This document shows positions 18,477 through 28,269 of a stretch of DNA of 47,701 bases, piece by piece; position 1 is the first letter of the stretch; each line of letters opens with the position of its first letter. This stretch comes from Gracilibacillus boraciitolerans JCM 21714 (lineage in GTDB: Bacteria; Bacillota; Bacilli; Bacillales; Amphibacillaceae). The notes below the pieces were generated by a model. It made no database searches. It was not told the origin of the DNA and was given only the letters and a program-made list of their open reading frames with translations. The position numbers and the translations under genes were made by a program. The stretch spans positions 1 to 47,701 of the forward strand of contig NZ_BAVS01000025.1 in NCBI RefSeq assembly GCF_000521485.1, written 5' to 3'.

Positions 18477-18536
18477 AAACGGTTCACGCCGTAATCAATC
18501 TAACAGGTAATAAAATATCAGGGAGGTTATTAGAAA

Positions 18537-19856
18537 ATGAAAAAAGGATTGCTATTATGTTTATTATTGATGTTCTTGGTTGGTGTACTGGCAGCGTGTG
18601 GTGGCACGTCTGATAGTGCGTCGGAAGCAAATGATGCAGAAAGTCAGGAAACAGATGAGACGAGTGAAGAAACCACGGCGGAAGAGGGAGAACAGGTAAC
18701 ACTTGAATTTTTTAATGGAAAAGTTGAAATTCATGATCAAGCATTAGAAATGATTAAAGAATTTGAAGCAGAGCATCCAAACATCAGTGTGGAATTAGAA
18801 ACAGTAGGTGGAGGTGCAGATGGGGGATGCGGCATTAAAAGCAAAATTTGCCTCAGGCGAAGCACCGGATATGTTCACGAATGGTGGCTATAAACAGCTG
18901 GAACTGTGGAAAGAACATTTAGCGGATCTGTCAAATGAGCCATGGCAGAACATGTCTTACCATTTGCGAAAGAACCGATGACAGATGAAGATGGTAAGCT
19001 GTATGGAAGACCGGTTAACTTAGAAGGTTATGGCTTTATCTATAATAAAGATTTATTCGAACAAGCTGGAATTACCGAGCCGCCTGCAACGATGACAGAA
19101 TTGGAAGAAGCGGTACAAAAGCTGGAAGACGCAGGTATCACACCGTTTGCAGCTGGATATGGTGAATGGTGGGTGATTGGACAGCATTTATTAAATATTC
19201 CCTTCGCTCAACAAGACGATCCAGCGGCATTTATCCAGGGATTATATGATGGAACAGAAACTTTTGTAGGTAATGAACACTTCGAAAACTTTAAAAAAGT
19301 CATTGACATTGAGACGCAGCATGGTAATGATAATGCGTTGACGACCGATTACAATACCCAAGTAACCTTATTTGCAAGTGGCGAAACAGCTATGCTGCAG
19401 CAGGGGGGGAACTGGACAGAAAATATGATCTATGAAGTAAATCCCGATATCAATATGGCATTCTTGCCGATTCCATTGAGCGATGAAGCGGATAGCAATC
19501 GAATTCCTGTCGGTGTTCCTAACAGTTATGTAATTAATAAAAATTCCGAGCATCTTGAAGAAGCGAAACTCTTTTTAAATTGGATGACCACTTCTGAGAC
19601 GGGGAAACGTTATATGACAGAAGTGTTTGCCTTTATTCCAGCCTTAGATAATGTCGAGGCATCAGGATTGGGTGACTTAGGTCAATCGATCTTGGAATAT
19701 TCTAAGGAAGATAAAACGATTCCATGGACATGGTTTAGATGGCCAGAGGGTGCCAACAAAGAATTTGCAGCTTCGATTCAAAAATATGTGTCAGGTCAAA
19801 TTGAATATGAGCAAGTATTAGAAGAATTCCAAGCTTCATGGGATAACTTAAAATAA
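18537..19856 (+). CDS. Sugar ABC transporter substrate-binding lipoprotein (two frame breaks)
   Basis: Lipoprotein signal MKKGLLLCLLLMFLVGVLAAC, acidic linker, then a family 1 extracellular solute-binding domain. The frame breaks at G5 18822-18826, where four G would give ADGDAALKAKFASGEAPDMF, and again near 18943, where a third G in CCATGG would give EPWAEHVLPFAKEPM. The joined protein is about 440 residues. The stretch AMLQQGNW (interrupted by an extra Gly from G7 at 19403-19409) and the C-terminal YEQVLEEFQ are typical. Next to a GH120 enzyme and YesM/YesN genes, xylo-oligosaccharides are the likely ligand, by inference. Confidence 0.82.
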
Positions 19857-20283
19857 TAATCGATGTGGCGGGAAGTATCTATTACTTTCTGCCGCAAAAC
19901 CGAATAACCAAACGAATTAAGATAAACACAAGGATGATTAGGATCATAATCGTTGTAGAGCAAATCAATAGCGAAGGCGTCCGCTTTCACTCCTACGGGA
20001 TGTTTTTATCCGAAGATCCACTTTGGCTTGCCAAAGTTAGCTGAGGAGAAAAACCCGTGGAAAGGGAAGCGGACAAGCCAAAGCGATGGTTAAGCACTTA
20101 TAGCATTTCAAAATTATTCCATCAGTTAGAGAACATAATTTTTCTGTTATGCAATTAATAGATCTGAACGATAACAAATTCTTTGCAGAATTCGCATATT
20201 CGTTCGGATTTTACTTTTATTAAATAAATTTTGTCCCAGGCCCTTCTTGTTTTATACTTAGAAGCAAGATAGGAGGTACCTTC
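19857..20283. other. Intergenic region with a hairpin and a dispersed-repeat-like block
   Basis: A hairpin at about 19867-19895 (GGCGGGAAGTA against TTACTTTCTGCCGC) follows the binding-protein gene and may end or trim its transcript. At 19968-20095 is a block richer in GC than its surroundings that begins GAAGGCGTCCGCTTTC and ends GAAGCGGACAAGCCAAAGC. AGGAGG at 20272-20277 serves the next gene. No gene seen. Confidence 0.55.
19968..20095. repeat. Candidate Bacillaceae interspersed repeat
   Basis: Ends pair as inverted copies (GTCCGCTTTC against GAAGCGGAC), internal short arms AAAGTGGATC-like and GCTTGCCAAAG can fold, and the block has no reading frame. Elements with GCGTCCGCTTTC and GAAGCGG ends recur between genes in Bacillaceae. 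Only one copy is in this window, so repetition is recalled, not shown. Confidence 0.4.
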
Positions 20284-22053
20284 TTGTTTAAAAACAGTAT
20301 ACGAAATAAGCTGATTGTTCTATTATTATTGATCACTATTATTCCGTTTGGTTCTTCGGTATTGGTAACTTATCTCTACACGAAAGAAACATTAACAGAA
20401 GAAACAACAAAGGAAAGTGTGAATTTGCTCTACCAGGGAAAAATCAATATTGAGAATTACTTGAATGAATTAAACAATCTTTCACTGTCTATCTATAATA
20501 ATCCAGATTTAATGAACCATTTAAAATCATCTAATTATCAAACTAATTATTTGATGCAGGACATTGTCAGCAATGTGATGTTAACACTCTTGTACGCAAA
20601 TGACAGCATAAAGCGTGTGACGATTTCCAATACCGAAAAAAATTATCGGATTTCAGTATCAGCAAGATCGAACGTCGTTTTTACCTCTTTGGGAATGAAT
20701 GTAAATAAAGAGATTTTTCATAAGGCAAAGAATAGTCCTAATCATTTATTTATCGAGTCGATCTATCAAAATGATCAACTAAATTCGATTGCTTTCCACC
20801 GAGCAATTGTCAATGTACCGGCAAATAATATTGTTGGTTATATTACTCTCGAGATTGATCCTGATAAACTTTCAGAATTAAGTCAACGGCTTTATCATAA
20901 TGAAACAGAAGAGCTTGACATTGTGTCCCCCAGAAGGAGATTTCATTTTTCGATCGGATAACAACGAAGTCGAGCACCATAAACAGCCATGGGTCAAGGA
21001 ATTACTAGAATCAGAGGATGATAGTGGAGTACGCGAGCAACGTGATGAACATTTTGACGGAATCATTGTCTATCAGCGCATTTCTGAAAAATTAGGGGGG
21101 GATTGGCTGTTGATTAAACGTCTGCCTTATACTTCTTTATATCAAAGTGCTAATGAGGTTGGTTTGATTAATATTGGCTTTGGTTTAATTGGCTTAGCTT
21201 TAGTGATTATGGCTACCTTTTTTGTTTCTTTTAAAATTACGTCACCGATTAGGGTTCTAGTTCAAAGTATTCAACAAATTGATAAAGATAATATGCAAGT
21301 GCCATTTAAGTCATTAGGGAATGATGAGATTGGTATGCTTGGGGATCGTTTTAAACAGATGATTGAGAGAATCAATCGATTAATTAATCGTGAGCTTAAG
21401 CTGGAAATTGAAAACAAAGCCAATCAGCTTAAAGTACTTCAGTCTCAAATTAACCCTCATTTTCTTTATAATGCATTACAATCAATTGGAACATTAGCGT
21501 TAAAAAGCAACGCACCAAAAGTCTATGCTCTTATTACCCAACTATCAAAAATTATGAGGTATGGAATGGACATGAAGGAAGATATGGTTTTGTTGGAGAA
21601 AGAAGTCGAATATATCAAGGCGTATCTTTTGCTAAATAAAGAGCGATTTGATGATCAATTCCAGTATAACTTGGAATTTGACCCGGATACCTTGGATTGT
21701 AAGGTTCCAAAAATGATTATTCAGCCGATTGTGGAAAATTATTTTAAGCATGGATTTCTTTATACAGAAGAACAGGTTGGACAGTTAACCATTAAGGGAG
21801 AGCAAGTGGAAGATCAACTTATTATTTCTGTAAAGGATAATGGAAAAGGAATGACGGCGGAACGGATTGCTGAAATCAATCGTGCCTTAATCGAGGATCA
21901 TACAAGTAACTCGATTGGTTTGCGGAATGTATATGTTCGCTTAAAGTTAAATTATGGGGGGACGCGGCAAGCCTGCAATTTCAAAGTTTAGCAGAAGGTG
22001 GTCTTCTTGTAAGATTGCAATTACCACTAGATGGTGAGGGTGAAAACAAATGA
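20284..22053 (+). CDS. YesM-type sensor histidine kinase (two frame breaks)
   Basis: TTG start at 20284, seven bases after AGGAGG. Breaks at C5 20927-20931 (four C restores DIVSPEGDFIF) and G6 21956-21961 (four G restores LKLNYGDAASLQFQS) give one protein of about 590 residues ending at 22053, where TGA overlaps the regulator ATG. Order: membrane helix (about 10-30), large extracellular sensor domain, second helix, HAMP, then the His_kinase domain with QINPHFLYNALQSIG as H box and DNGKGM as nucleotide box. Such kinases sense plant oligosaccharides or their binding proteins. G7 at 21095-21101 adds a Gly. Confidence 0.87.
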
Positions 22054-23616
22054 AAGCAATTATTATAGATGATGAAAAGCATGTAAGAGAAGGGATACAG
22101 CTTTTAGCGGAATGGCACAAATATGGTATTAAAGAAGTGTTTGAAGCGAAGGATGGCGAAGAGGCGAAGACGATAATTAACGCACAAAAGCCAGAATTAG
22201 TTTTTACGGATATGAATATGCCAAATGTGGATGGCATAGCATTGTTAAAGTGGTTAGATCGTTTAGGATATTTAAATGAAGTGATTGTGATTAGTGGCTA
22301 TGATGATTATCAGTATATGAGGAATGCCATTTATTATGGAAGCTTTGATTATATTTTAAAACCAATTGAACCCGATGTATTAAATGAAACATTAGAAAGA
22401 GCGGTAACTCATTGGCGCGAACGTGATCAGAAACAGCAGTTCGATTTGGAAAATGACAAAGTAGCTAAGGTAGTAAAGCCGATTTATTGGGATCATCTTT
22501 TTTCAGGAATTATCGATCGGTCTTCTGTTTCAGAGGAGACGTTGCAGAAAATTAAGAAGGAAATTAATGTAGATATACGGAATGTTCCCTGTACAGTTGC
22601 ATTGCTTCATATTTCTTTCATGATCGAACAAGTATTTGATCGTGATGAGGAACTGGCCTTTTTTACTCTTTTGAATATTTGTAATGAGTATATTGGCGAA
22701 GCTGGTGTTTGTTTTAGAAATGTGAATCAGCGCGACCAAATTGTGATCCTTCTCTGGGATAACGTTCAAGGGAAAAGTTATATTCAAAAAATTCATGAGG
22801 CTATTTATAGCTTTTCGGCTAGATATTGTACTACAGTAGTAGGAGCGGAAAGACAATCGGTGGCAAGTGCCTATCATTCTGCAAAAGAGACGCTGTTAAC
22901 CTTTAATTTACTAAATGTTAAGCGATGGAAACAAGTGGTTACACGTGATAAAACAGATTCGCGTCCCGTTATTCATCTTTTGGATTATTCACAGGAAATT
23001 AGCTGGGCATTGCAAAGCGGAAGCAAGGGAAAAATCGATGAAATTCTGGATCAGCTTTTCCAATCGATGGAATCAACCTGTAATCTTTCGATAAAGCAAC
23101 TGCAGATTTGGGAGCAACAATTTGAAATTTTGAAGAGTAATTGGCTGAAGGAATATCAGATTGACGAGCCTTCATTACCATCGAAACGGCTCTGTTACTG
23201 GGAGGAGGATGGCTGCTTTTCCTTTGAATACTTTCAACGAGAAAAGCGTGAAGACTTTTATCACTTAATCGACTTATTGTCTGACGCGAAGTATTGTAAA
23301 AGCAAGAGTAGTATCGAGGAAATTGCGGAATATCTTGTACAACATTATGATCAAGATATTAAATTACAGGATATTGCGGATCATTTCTATTTGAGTCGTG
23401 AATACATCGCAAGAAAGTTTAAACAATCCTATGGAGACACCGTGATTGGATATTTAACCAACATACGCATGGAAAAGGCAATCGATCTGTTAGAAAACCC
23501 CCCATTTAAAAATAGCGGAAATCGCTTCAAAAGTAGGCTATCAAAACGAAAAATATTTTAGCAAAATCTTTAAAAAAAGAACAGGCACCTGCCCAAAAGA
23601 ATATCGCCAAAAGTGA
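22050..23616 (+). CDS. YesN-type AraC-family response regulator (frame-shifted near the end)
   Basis: Receiver domain at residues 1-120 with IIDDEKH, phosphoacceptor Asp54 in VFTDMNMP and Lys in YILKPIEP, a middle linker domain, and a C-terminal AraC double helix-turn-helix (IEEIAEYLVQHYDQDIKLQDIA, FYLSREYIARKFKQ). A C6 at 23498-23503 breaks the second helix-turn-helix; with four C it reads NPHLKIAEIASKVGYQNEKYFSKIFKK and ends at 23616, total about 520 residues. Coupled to the kinase by ATGA. It should activate the adjacent sugar importer and perhaps the xylosidase gene. Confidence 0.87.
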
Positions 23617-24217
23617 GGAGACATGGGGGGGACGGTTCTTGTGTTGCATTCCTTCTTTTTGCAAGGAGAATAATGGTTGAAATTTTTCCATTCTGGTAAG
23701 TTCTGTTAAGCTTAGTTTCTTATCATTTGAATATTTTTTTAAGAATTCAGAAGTAAATAAAGTGAGGCTATGATCCGTGGTGGCTTTTGACTCTCCACTG
23801 ATCATTAGCGAAACTTACCAGGGTAGTAGCGTTTTTTACTTCAATTTAGCTTCCTTGTGGTACTTGAAGCTTAAAGTGGTGGTCTTACAGACGATTAGCG
23901 CTATGATAAATTAGATTTATCTAACTTAGGCGAGAAGACTTCTTCCTCAAAACGCGAAACGTTTAGGTGGGAGATGAAACGAATAAAGCTCGTATTTCTT
24001 ACGGAAAAGGCAATATCGTTTAATGATGAAATTGTCAGCACGATATGTATTAACGGATGACTTTACACAGAAGGAAAAATAAATTCTGTTAGATATGTTA
24101 GAGCGAATTACGAAGAATGCTGTAAATTATATAAAAAGGTAGGAAAGACACTACGTTATTTGATAAAATAGAAAAGTATGAAAATTAAAATTGAATGTAA
24201 GGAAGTGACATGTATTT
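23617..24217. other. 600-base region with REP-like sequence and a small gene remnant
   Basis: GGGACGGTTCTTGTG after a G7 run (23625-23631) is a dispersed-element-like sequence near the regulator end. From about 24022 to 24141 a broken frame reads MMKLSARYVLTDDFTQKEK, a stop, then ILLDMLERITKNAVNYIKR, which looks like a gene remnant that I cannot name. The rest has no coding signal I trust. GGAAG precedes the epimerase start. Confidence 0.4.
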
Positions 24218-25315
24218 ATGAAAAAAATATTGGTTGTATTTGGGACAAGACCTGAAGCAATAAAAATGTGCCCATTAGTTAAAGAACTGGAAACGCGTAA
24301 GACGCTTGAAATAGTGGTTTGTGTGACGGGACAGCATAAAGAAATGCTCCAACAGGTGCTCAACGTATTTGATATTGAACCGGATTATAATTTATCGATT
24401 ATGAAAGATAAACAAACTTTATTTGATGTAACAACTAGAATTTTGGAGAAAATGAAAGATGTATTAGAAGAAACAAAACCAGATGTAGTGCTTGTACATG
24501 GCGATACTTCCACCACCTTTGTCACATCTTTGGCATGCTTTTACTTACAAATTCCTGTAGGTCATGTCGAGGCTGGACTTAGAACCTATAATATTTACTC
24601 GCCTTATCCAGAAGAGTTCAACCGTCAAGCTGTTGGCCTAGTGGCGAAATATAACTTTGCACCGACTGAAATGTCAAAAGAAAACCTTTTAAAAGAAGGA
24701 AAAGATCCAGCATCGATTTATGTAACAGGTAACACGGCGATAGATGCGTTGAATACGACAGTACGTGAAAATTATGCACATGAACAGCTCGATTGGGCAG
24801 CAGGTAGTCGCCTGATCATGATCACCGCTCACCGACGTGAAAACCTTGGGGGGGAACCAATGCGTCATATGTTTAAAGCAATCCAACGTATTGTCGACGA
24901 GTATGAAGATATTAAAGCGATCTATCCGATTCATATGAATCCTGTCGTTCGAGAAGCTGCGAATGACATTTTAGGAAATAATGATCGAGTACGCATTATT
25001 GAACCATTAGAAGTAATTGACTTTCACAACTTCTTATCCCAATCTTATATGATTCTCACTGACAGTGGGGGGGGTATTCAAGAGGAGGCACCAAGTTTAG
25101 GTAAACCGGTGCTAGTAATGCGTGATACCACAGAGCGTCCGGAGGGTGTGGAAGCTGGGACATTAAAATTAGTCGGGACAGATGAAGAAAATATTTATAC
25201 ACATTTCAAACAATTGTTAGACGACAAGTCAGAATATCAAAAAATGAGCAAAGCAAGTAATCCATATGGTGATGGTCATGCAAGTAAGCGTATTGCAGAT
25301 ATACTAGAAGGGTAA
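24218..25315 (+). CDS. mnaA: UDP-N-acetylglucosamine 2-epimerase (non-hydrolysing)
   Basis: A 365-residue WecB/MnaA-type enzyme that interconverts UDP-GlcNAc and UDP-ManNAc, needed for wall teichoic acid linkage units and other ManNAc polymers. GTRPEAIKMCPLVKEL, VHGDTSTTF, GHVEAGLRT, TAHRREN and the C-terminal VMRDTTERPEGVEAGT are family signatures. Two highly conserved motifs each have one extra Gly: HRRENLGGEPMRHM (G7, 24848-24854; family HRRENLGEP) and DSGGGIQEEAPS (G8, 25067-25074; family DSGGIQEE). The second lies in the nucleotide-sugar site, so a real insertion would probably harm the enzyme. Confidence 0.95.
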   Translation: MKKILVVFGTRPEAIKMCPLVKELETRKTLEIVVCVTGQHKEMLQQVLNVFDIEPDYNLSIMKDKQTLFDVTTRILEKMKDVLEETKPDVVLVHGDTSTTFVTSLACFYLQIPVGHVEAGLRTYNIYSPYPEEFNRQAVGLVAKYNFAPTEMSKENLLKEGKDPASIYVTGNTAIDALNTTVRENYAHEQLDWAAGSRLIMITAHRRENLGGEPMRHMFKAIQRIVDEYEDIKAIYPIHMNPVVREAANDILGNNDRVRIIEPLEVIDFHNFLSQSYMILTDSGGGIQEEAPSLGKPVLVMRDTTERPEGVEAGTLKLVGTDEENIYTHFKQLLDDKSEYQKMSKASNPYGDGHASKRIADILEG

Positions 25316-25330
25316 TTAGGACATGAGGAT

Positions 25331-25377
25331 AGGCTGAGACACTTAAAAAACACTCCTTTTTTAAGTGATCTCAGCCT
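25331..25377. terminator. Bidirectional terminator between epimerase and AraC genes
   Basis: AGGCTGAGACACTTAAAAAA (25331-25350) and TTTTTTAAGTGATCTCAGCCT (25357-25377, one base inserted) form a long hairpin with A and T tracts on the inner sides. It separates two convergent genes and works in both directions. Confidence 0.8.
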
Positions 25378-25384
25378 GTCCCAT

Positions 25385-26155
25385 TTATTGGGATGCGGCC
25401 CCCATGTCCCGATACGTTCTTGGCGGCTGGTTGGTGATTTTTTTGAAGTTGCGGTGGAAGGTACGCAGGTTTTGGTAGCCGCATTGGTTTGCGATTTCTC
25501 CGATTGATTGTTGACTGTTTTTTAAAAGGTAGCATGCTTGTGAAATCCGATATTGATTTAAATATTCCGAAAAAGACATATTGGTCATTTGGGCAAATAA
25601 TTTGGATAAGTATGGATAGTCATATTTTAAATGGGCAGCTACCGCCTTTAACGTGCATTCCTGAAAATAATGCTGATCCACGTATAGAAGAATTTTATGT
25701 AGCACCTTTGTTTTTGTGGAATATTCTACTGGAAGAAATTCCGTATTATCGATTAATAAACTACATAGGTAATAAAGAAAACTTTTTTGCGAATAAATGG
25801 TATCGATGGCTGTAAGGTTAGGTGCCTTATGTAAATGCAACAGATTATTTTTGGGAATATAACCTTTATAATTTGAAAAAAAATGACCGATTAATTCAGG
25901 TGAAAATAATATAATAGTGATGTTGGACTGTGTGATCGTTTTAAATTCGTGCATCTGATGATTAAATATAAAAGCAAGGTCATTTTTCTTTAATCTATAT
26001 TCATTTTGGTCAATGGTTAAAAGTAATTCGCCTTCTTCGACAAAGACAAGTTCATAAGCTCGATGAAAGTGAAGAGGAAAGCTGTCATTAACAAAAGAAA
26101 AATAACGAAAAAATTCCTTTTCTTCAACCCCCCCGTGTTTTTCAAAAAATACCAT
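25385..26155 (-). CDS. AraC-family regulator with cupin sensor domain
   Basis: A 256-residue protein with GAGGAGG before the ATG. The N-terminal cupin (PLHFHRAYELVFVEEGELL, LKKNDLAFIFNHQMHEF) binds a ligand, usually a sugar. The C-terminal double helix-turn-helix has CTLKAVAAHLKYDYPYLSKLF and SIGEIANQCGYQNLRTFHRNF. It is divergent from the xylosidase gene with a 120-base shared upstream region, so it probably controls that gene. A C7 run (26128-26134) adds a Gly near residue 8. Confidence 0.87.
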   Translation of the reverse strand: MVFFEKHGGVEEKEFFRYFSFVNDSFPLHFHRAYELVFVEEGELLLTIDQNEYRLKKNDLAFIFNHQMHEFKTITQSNITIILFSPELIGHFFSNYKGYIPKNNLLHLHKAPNLTAIDTIYSQKSFLYYLCSLLIDNTEFLPVEYSTKTKVLHKILLYVDQHYFQECTLKAVAAHLKYDYPYLSKLFAQMTNMSFSEYLNQYRISQACYLLKNSQQSIGEIANQCGYQNLRTFHRNFKKITNQPPRTYRDMGAASQ

Positions 26156-26276
26156 CTGGTAATCCTCCTCTTCAAAAACACAAATATTGTCTTATATTAT
26201 ACTAGAGGAGGAATAGAATTGCATGGTTTCCTCCTTTTATAATGAAGATAGATTTTATTATCAAGGAGGAGATAGA

Positions 26277-28199
26277 ATGGCTATCGAATATCATGTTGCA
26301 AAAAATGGTTCTGAGCTTGGAAAAGGTACAAAACAGGATCCGTTTCATTCAATTAACCAAGCGGCAGCTGTTGCGGTTGCAGGCGATACAGTGACGATTC
26401 ATGAGGGAGAATACCGGGAATGGGTTAAACCAAAATATCCCGGACTTAGTAACAAGCGGCGTATTACGTATCAGGCAGCAGATGGGGAACAAGTAGTAAT
26501 TAAAGGATCTGAACAGATTCGGGAATGGGAACATGTGGATGGTGATATTTGGAAAGTGGTCTTGGCCAATTCCTTTTTTGGCGATTATAATCCATATAAT
26601 GAAATTGTCTTTGGTGACTGGTTATTTGATTTGGAAACAAGGCATTTAGGTGATGTGTATTTAAATGGGATGTCTTTTTATGAAGTGAATAGCTATGATG
26701 AATTAAAAAATCCAAGTGTAAGAACAGAGGTGCTTGATCACTGGACAAAAAAGATTGTCCCTGTTCATAACCAAGAACAGACGAAATATGTCTGGTATAC
26801 AGAAACAGATCATAAAAATACGACGATTTTTGCCAATTTTCAAGGAGCGGATCCGAATCAGGAATTGGTTGAAATCAACGTTCGCAAAGCATGCTTTTAT
26901 CCAGAAGTAACAGGTATTGATTATATTACTGTAAGAGGTTTTGAAATGGCACATGCTGCAACGCCTTGGACACCGCCAACTGCAGATCAGCCAGGTTTAA
27001 TAGGTGCGAACTGGAGCAAAGGCTGGATCATTGAAGATAATATTATTCACGATTCTAAGTGTAGTGCGATCAGTATTGGAAAGGAAGCGTCTACAGGTAA
27101 TAATTATCGATCTGTTCGCAAGGATAAGCCGGGTTATCAATACCAATTAGAATCTGTCTTTACTGCTAAAAAGGCTGGCTGGAGTAAAGAAAAAATCGGC
27201 TCCCATATCATCCGTAATAACACGATTTATGACTGTGGCCAAAATGGAATTGTAGGTCATTTGGGTTGTGTTTTTAGTGAAATATATAATAACCATATTT
27301 ATAATATCGCTTTAAAACGGGAATTTTTTGGCCACGAAATAGCTGGTATTAAGCTTCATGCGGCGATTGATGTTCAGATTCATAACAACCGTATTCATGA
27401 TTGCTCATTAGGTCTGTGGTCAGACTGGCAGACTCAAGGTACAAGAGTGAGTCAAAATCTTTTTTATCACAATAATCGTGACATGTTTATGGAAGTAAGC
27501 CATGGCCCATATATGATAGATAACAATATTTTAGCTTCTGAGTATTCGTTTGATAATTTTGCGCAGGGTGTTGCTTACATTAATAATATTATTTGTGGAA
27601 AGATGGTTCATCGTAAAATCTTAAATCGTTCGACTCCATACCACCTGCCTCATAGCACAGATGTAGCGGGATATTCCCTAATATATGGTGGCGATGACCG
27701 TTTTTACAATAATATTTTTGTAGGGGCTCACGATTTAGAAGATGTTGGGACTGCGCATTATAATGGCTATACAGCTTCACTTGATGAATATATGGAGGAA
27801 GTTAATCAAGAAGCAGGTGACGTCGACCGTTTTGAAAAGGTGGAACAGCCAGTATATATTAATAACAATGCGTATTTTAATGGTGCAAAAGCATATGATC
27901 GGGAGGAAAATAATATAATCGATCAACATTTCGATCCAGGATTTGAAATTGTAGAAGATGGCGATCAAGTATTTCTTTCATTTGAATTACCAGAGGAATT
28001 GGAAAAATTTCAAGGAGAGGTTCAGTCAACCGCAACGCTCAATCGTGTCCGCATTGTGGACGCTGAATTTGAAAATCCAGATGGTAGCGATATAGTGATC
28101 GACAATGATTATTCAGGTAATCAACGATCATTGAAAAGCCCACTAGGCGCGTTTACCAACATCCAAAAAGGAAAAAATAAAATCAAAGTCTGGAGTTAA
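26277..28199 (+). CDS. GH120-type beta-xylosidase (right-handed beta-helix)
   Basis: A 640-residue cytoplasmic enzyme; the ATG at 26277 follows CAAGGAGGAG by five bases, better than the in-frame start at 26223. No signal peptide. EYHVAKNGSE, GDTVTIHEGEYREWV and many Asn-rich turns (IRNNTIYDCGQNGI, IYNNHIYNI) show a parallel beta-helix. Length and sequence resemble GH120 beta-xylosidase XylC of Thermoanaerobacterium. Its catalytic Asp382 and Glu405 (numbers from memory) correspond here to Asp383 in GLWSDWQ and Glu406 in MEVSHGP. It would split imported xylo-oligosaccharides, matching the importer and two-component genes upstream. Many relatives are annotated only as DUF1565 or beta-helix proteins. 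Confidence 0.8.
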   Translation: MAIEYHVAKNGSELGKGTKQDPFHSINQAAAVAVAGDTVTIHEGEYREWVKPKYPGLSNKRRITYQAADGEQVVIKGSEQIREWEHVDGDIWKVVLANSFFGDYNPYNEIVFGDWLFDLETRHLGDVYLNGMSFYEVNSYDELKNPSVRTEVLDHWTKKIVPVHNQEQTKYVWYTETDHKNTTIFANFQGADPNQELVEINVRKACFYPEVTGIDYITVRGFEMAHAATPWTPPTADQPGLIGANWSKGWIIEDNIIHDSKCSAISIGKEASTGNNYRSVRKDKPGYQYQLESVFTAKKAGWSKEKIGSHIIRNNTIYDCGQNGIVGHLGCVFSEIYNNHIYNIALKREFFGHEIAGIKLHAAIDVQIHNNRIHDCSLGLWSDWQTQGTRVSQNLFYHNNRDMFMEVSHGPYMIDNNILASEYSFDNFAQGVAYINNIICGKMVHRKILNRSTPYHLPHSTDVAGYSLIYGGDDRFYNNIFVGAHDLEDVGTAHYNGYTASLDEYMEEVNQEAGDVDRFEKVEQPVYINNNAYFNGAKAYDREENNIIDQHFDPGFEIVEDGDQVFLSFELPEELEKFQGEVQSTATLNRVRIVDAEFENPDGSDIVIDNDYSGNQRSLKSPLGAFTNIQKGKNKIKVWS

Positions 28200-28265
28200 C
28201 GGGACGAGGGGACAGGCTTTGTGGCCCATTTATTTGGACACAGAGCCTGTCCCCCCCATGTCCCA
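28200..28265. repeat. REP-like hairpin between convergent genes
   Basis: GGGACGAGGGGACAGGCTTT followed by its near-complement ending GAGCCTGTCCCC...ATGTCCC forms a hairpin of about 26 bp across a short AT loop. A C7 run (28251-28257) faces only GGGG (28207-28210) on the other arm. The core is shared with 8587-8613 and 16459-16482. It may terminate both neighbouring genes. Confidence 0.65.
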
Positions 28266-28269
28266 TTCA

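Noticed and set aside
23527-23805. A 92-residue minus-strand frame after the response regulator
   Set aside because: Half of it is antisense to the regulator's end and the rest overlaps a REP-like sequence; no ribosome binding site was found.
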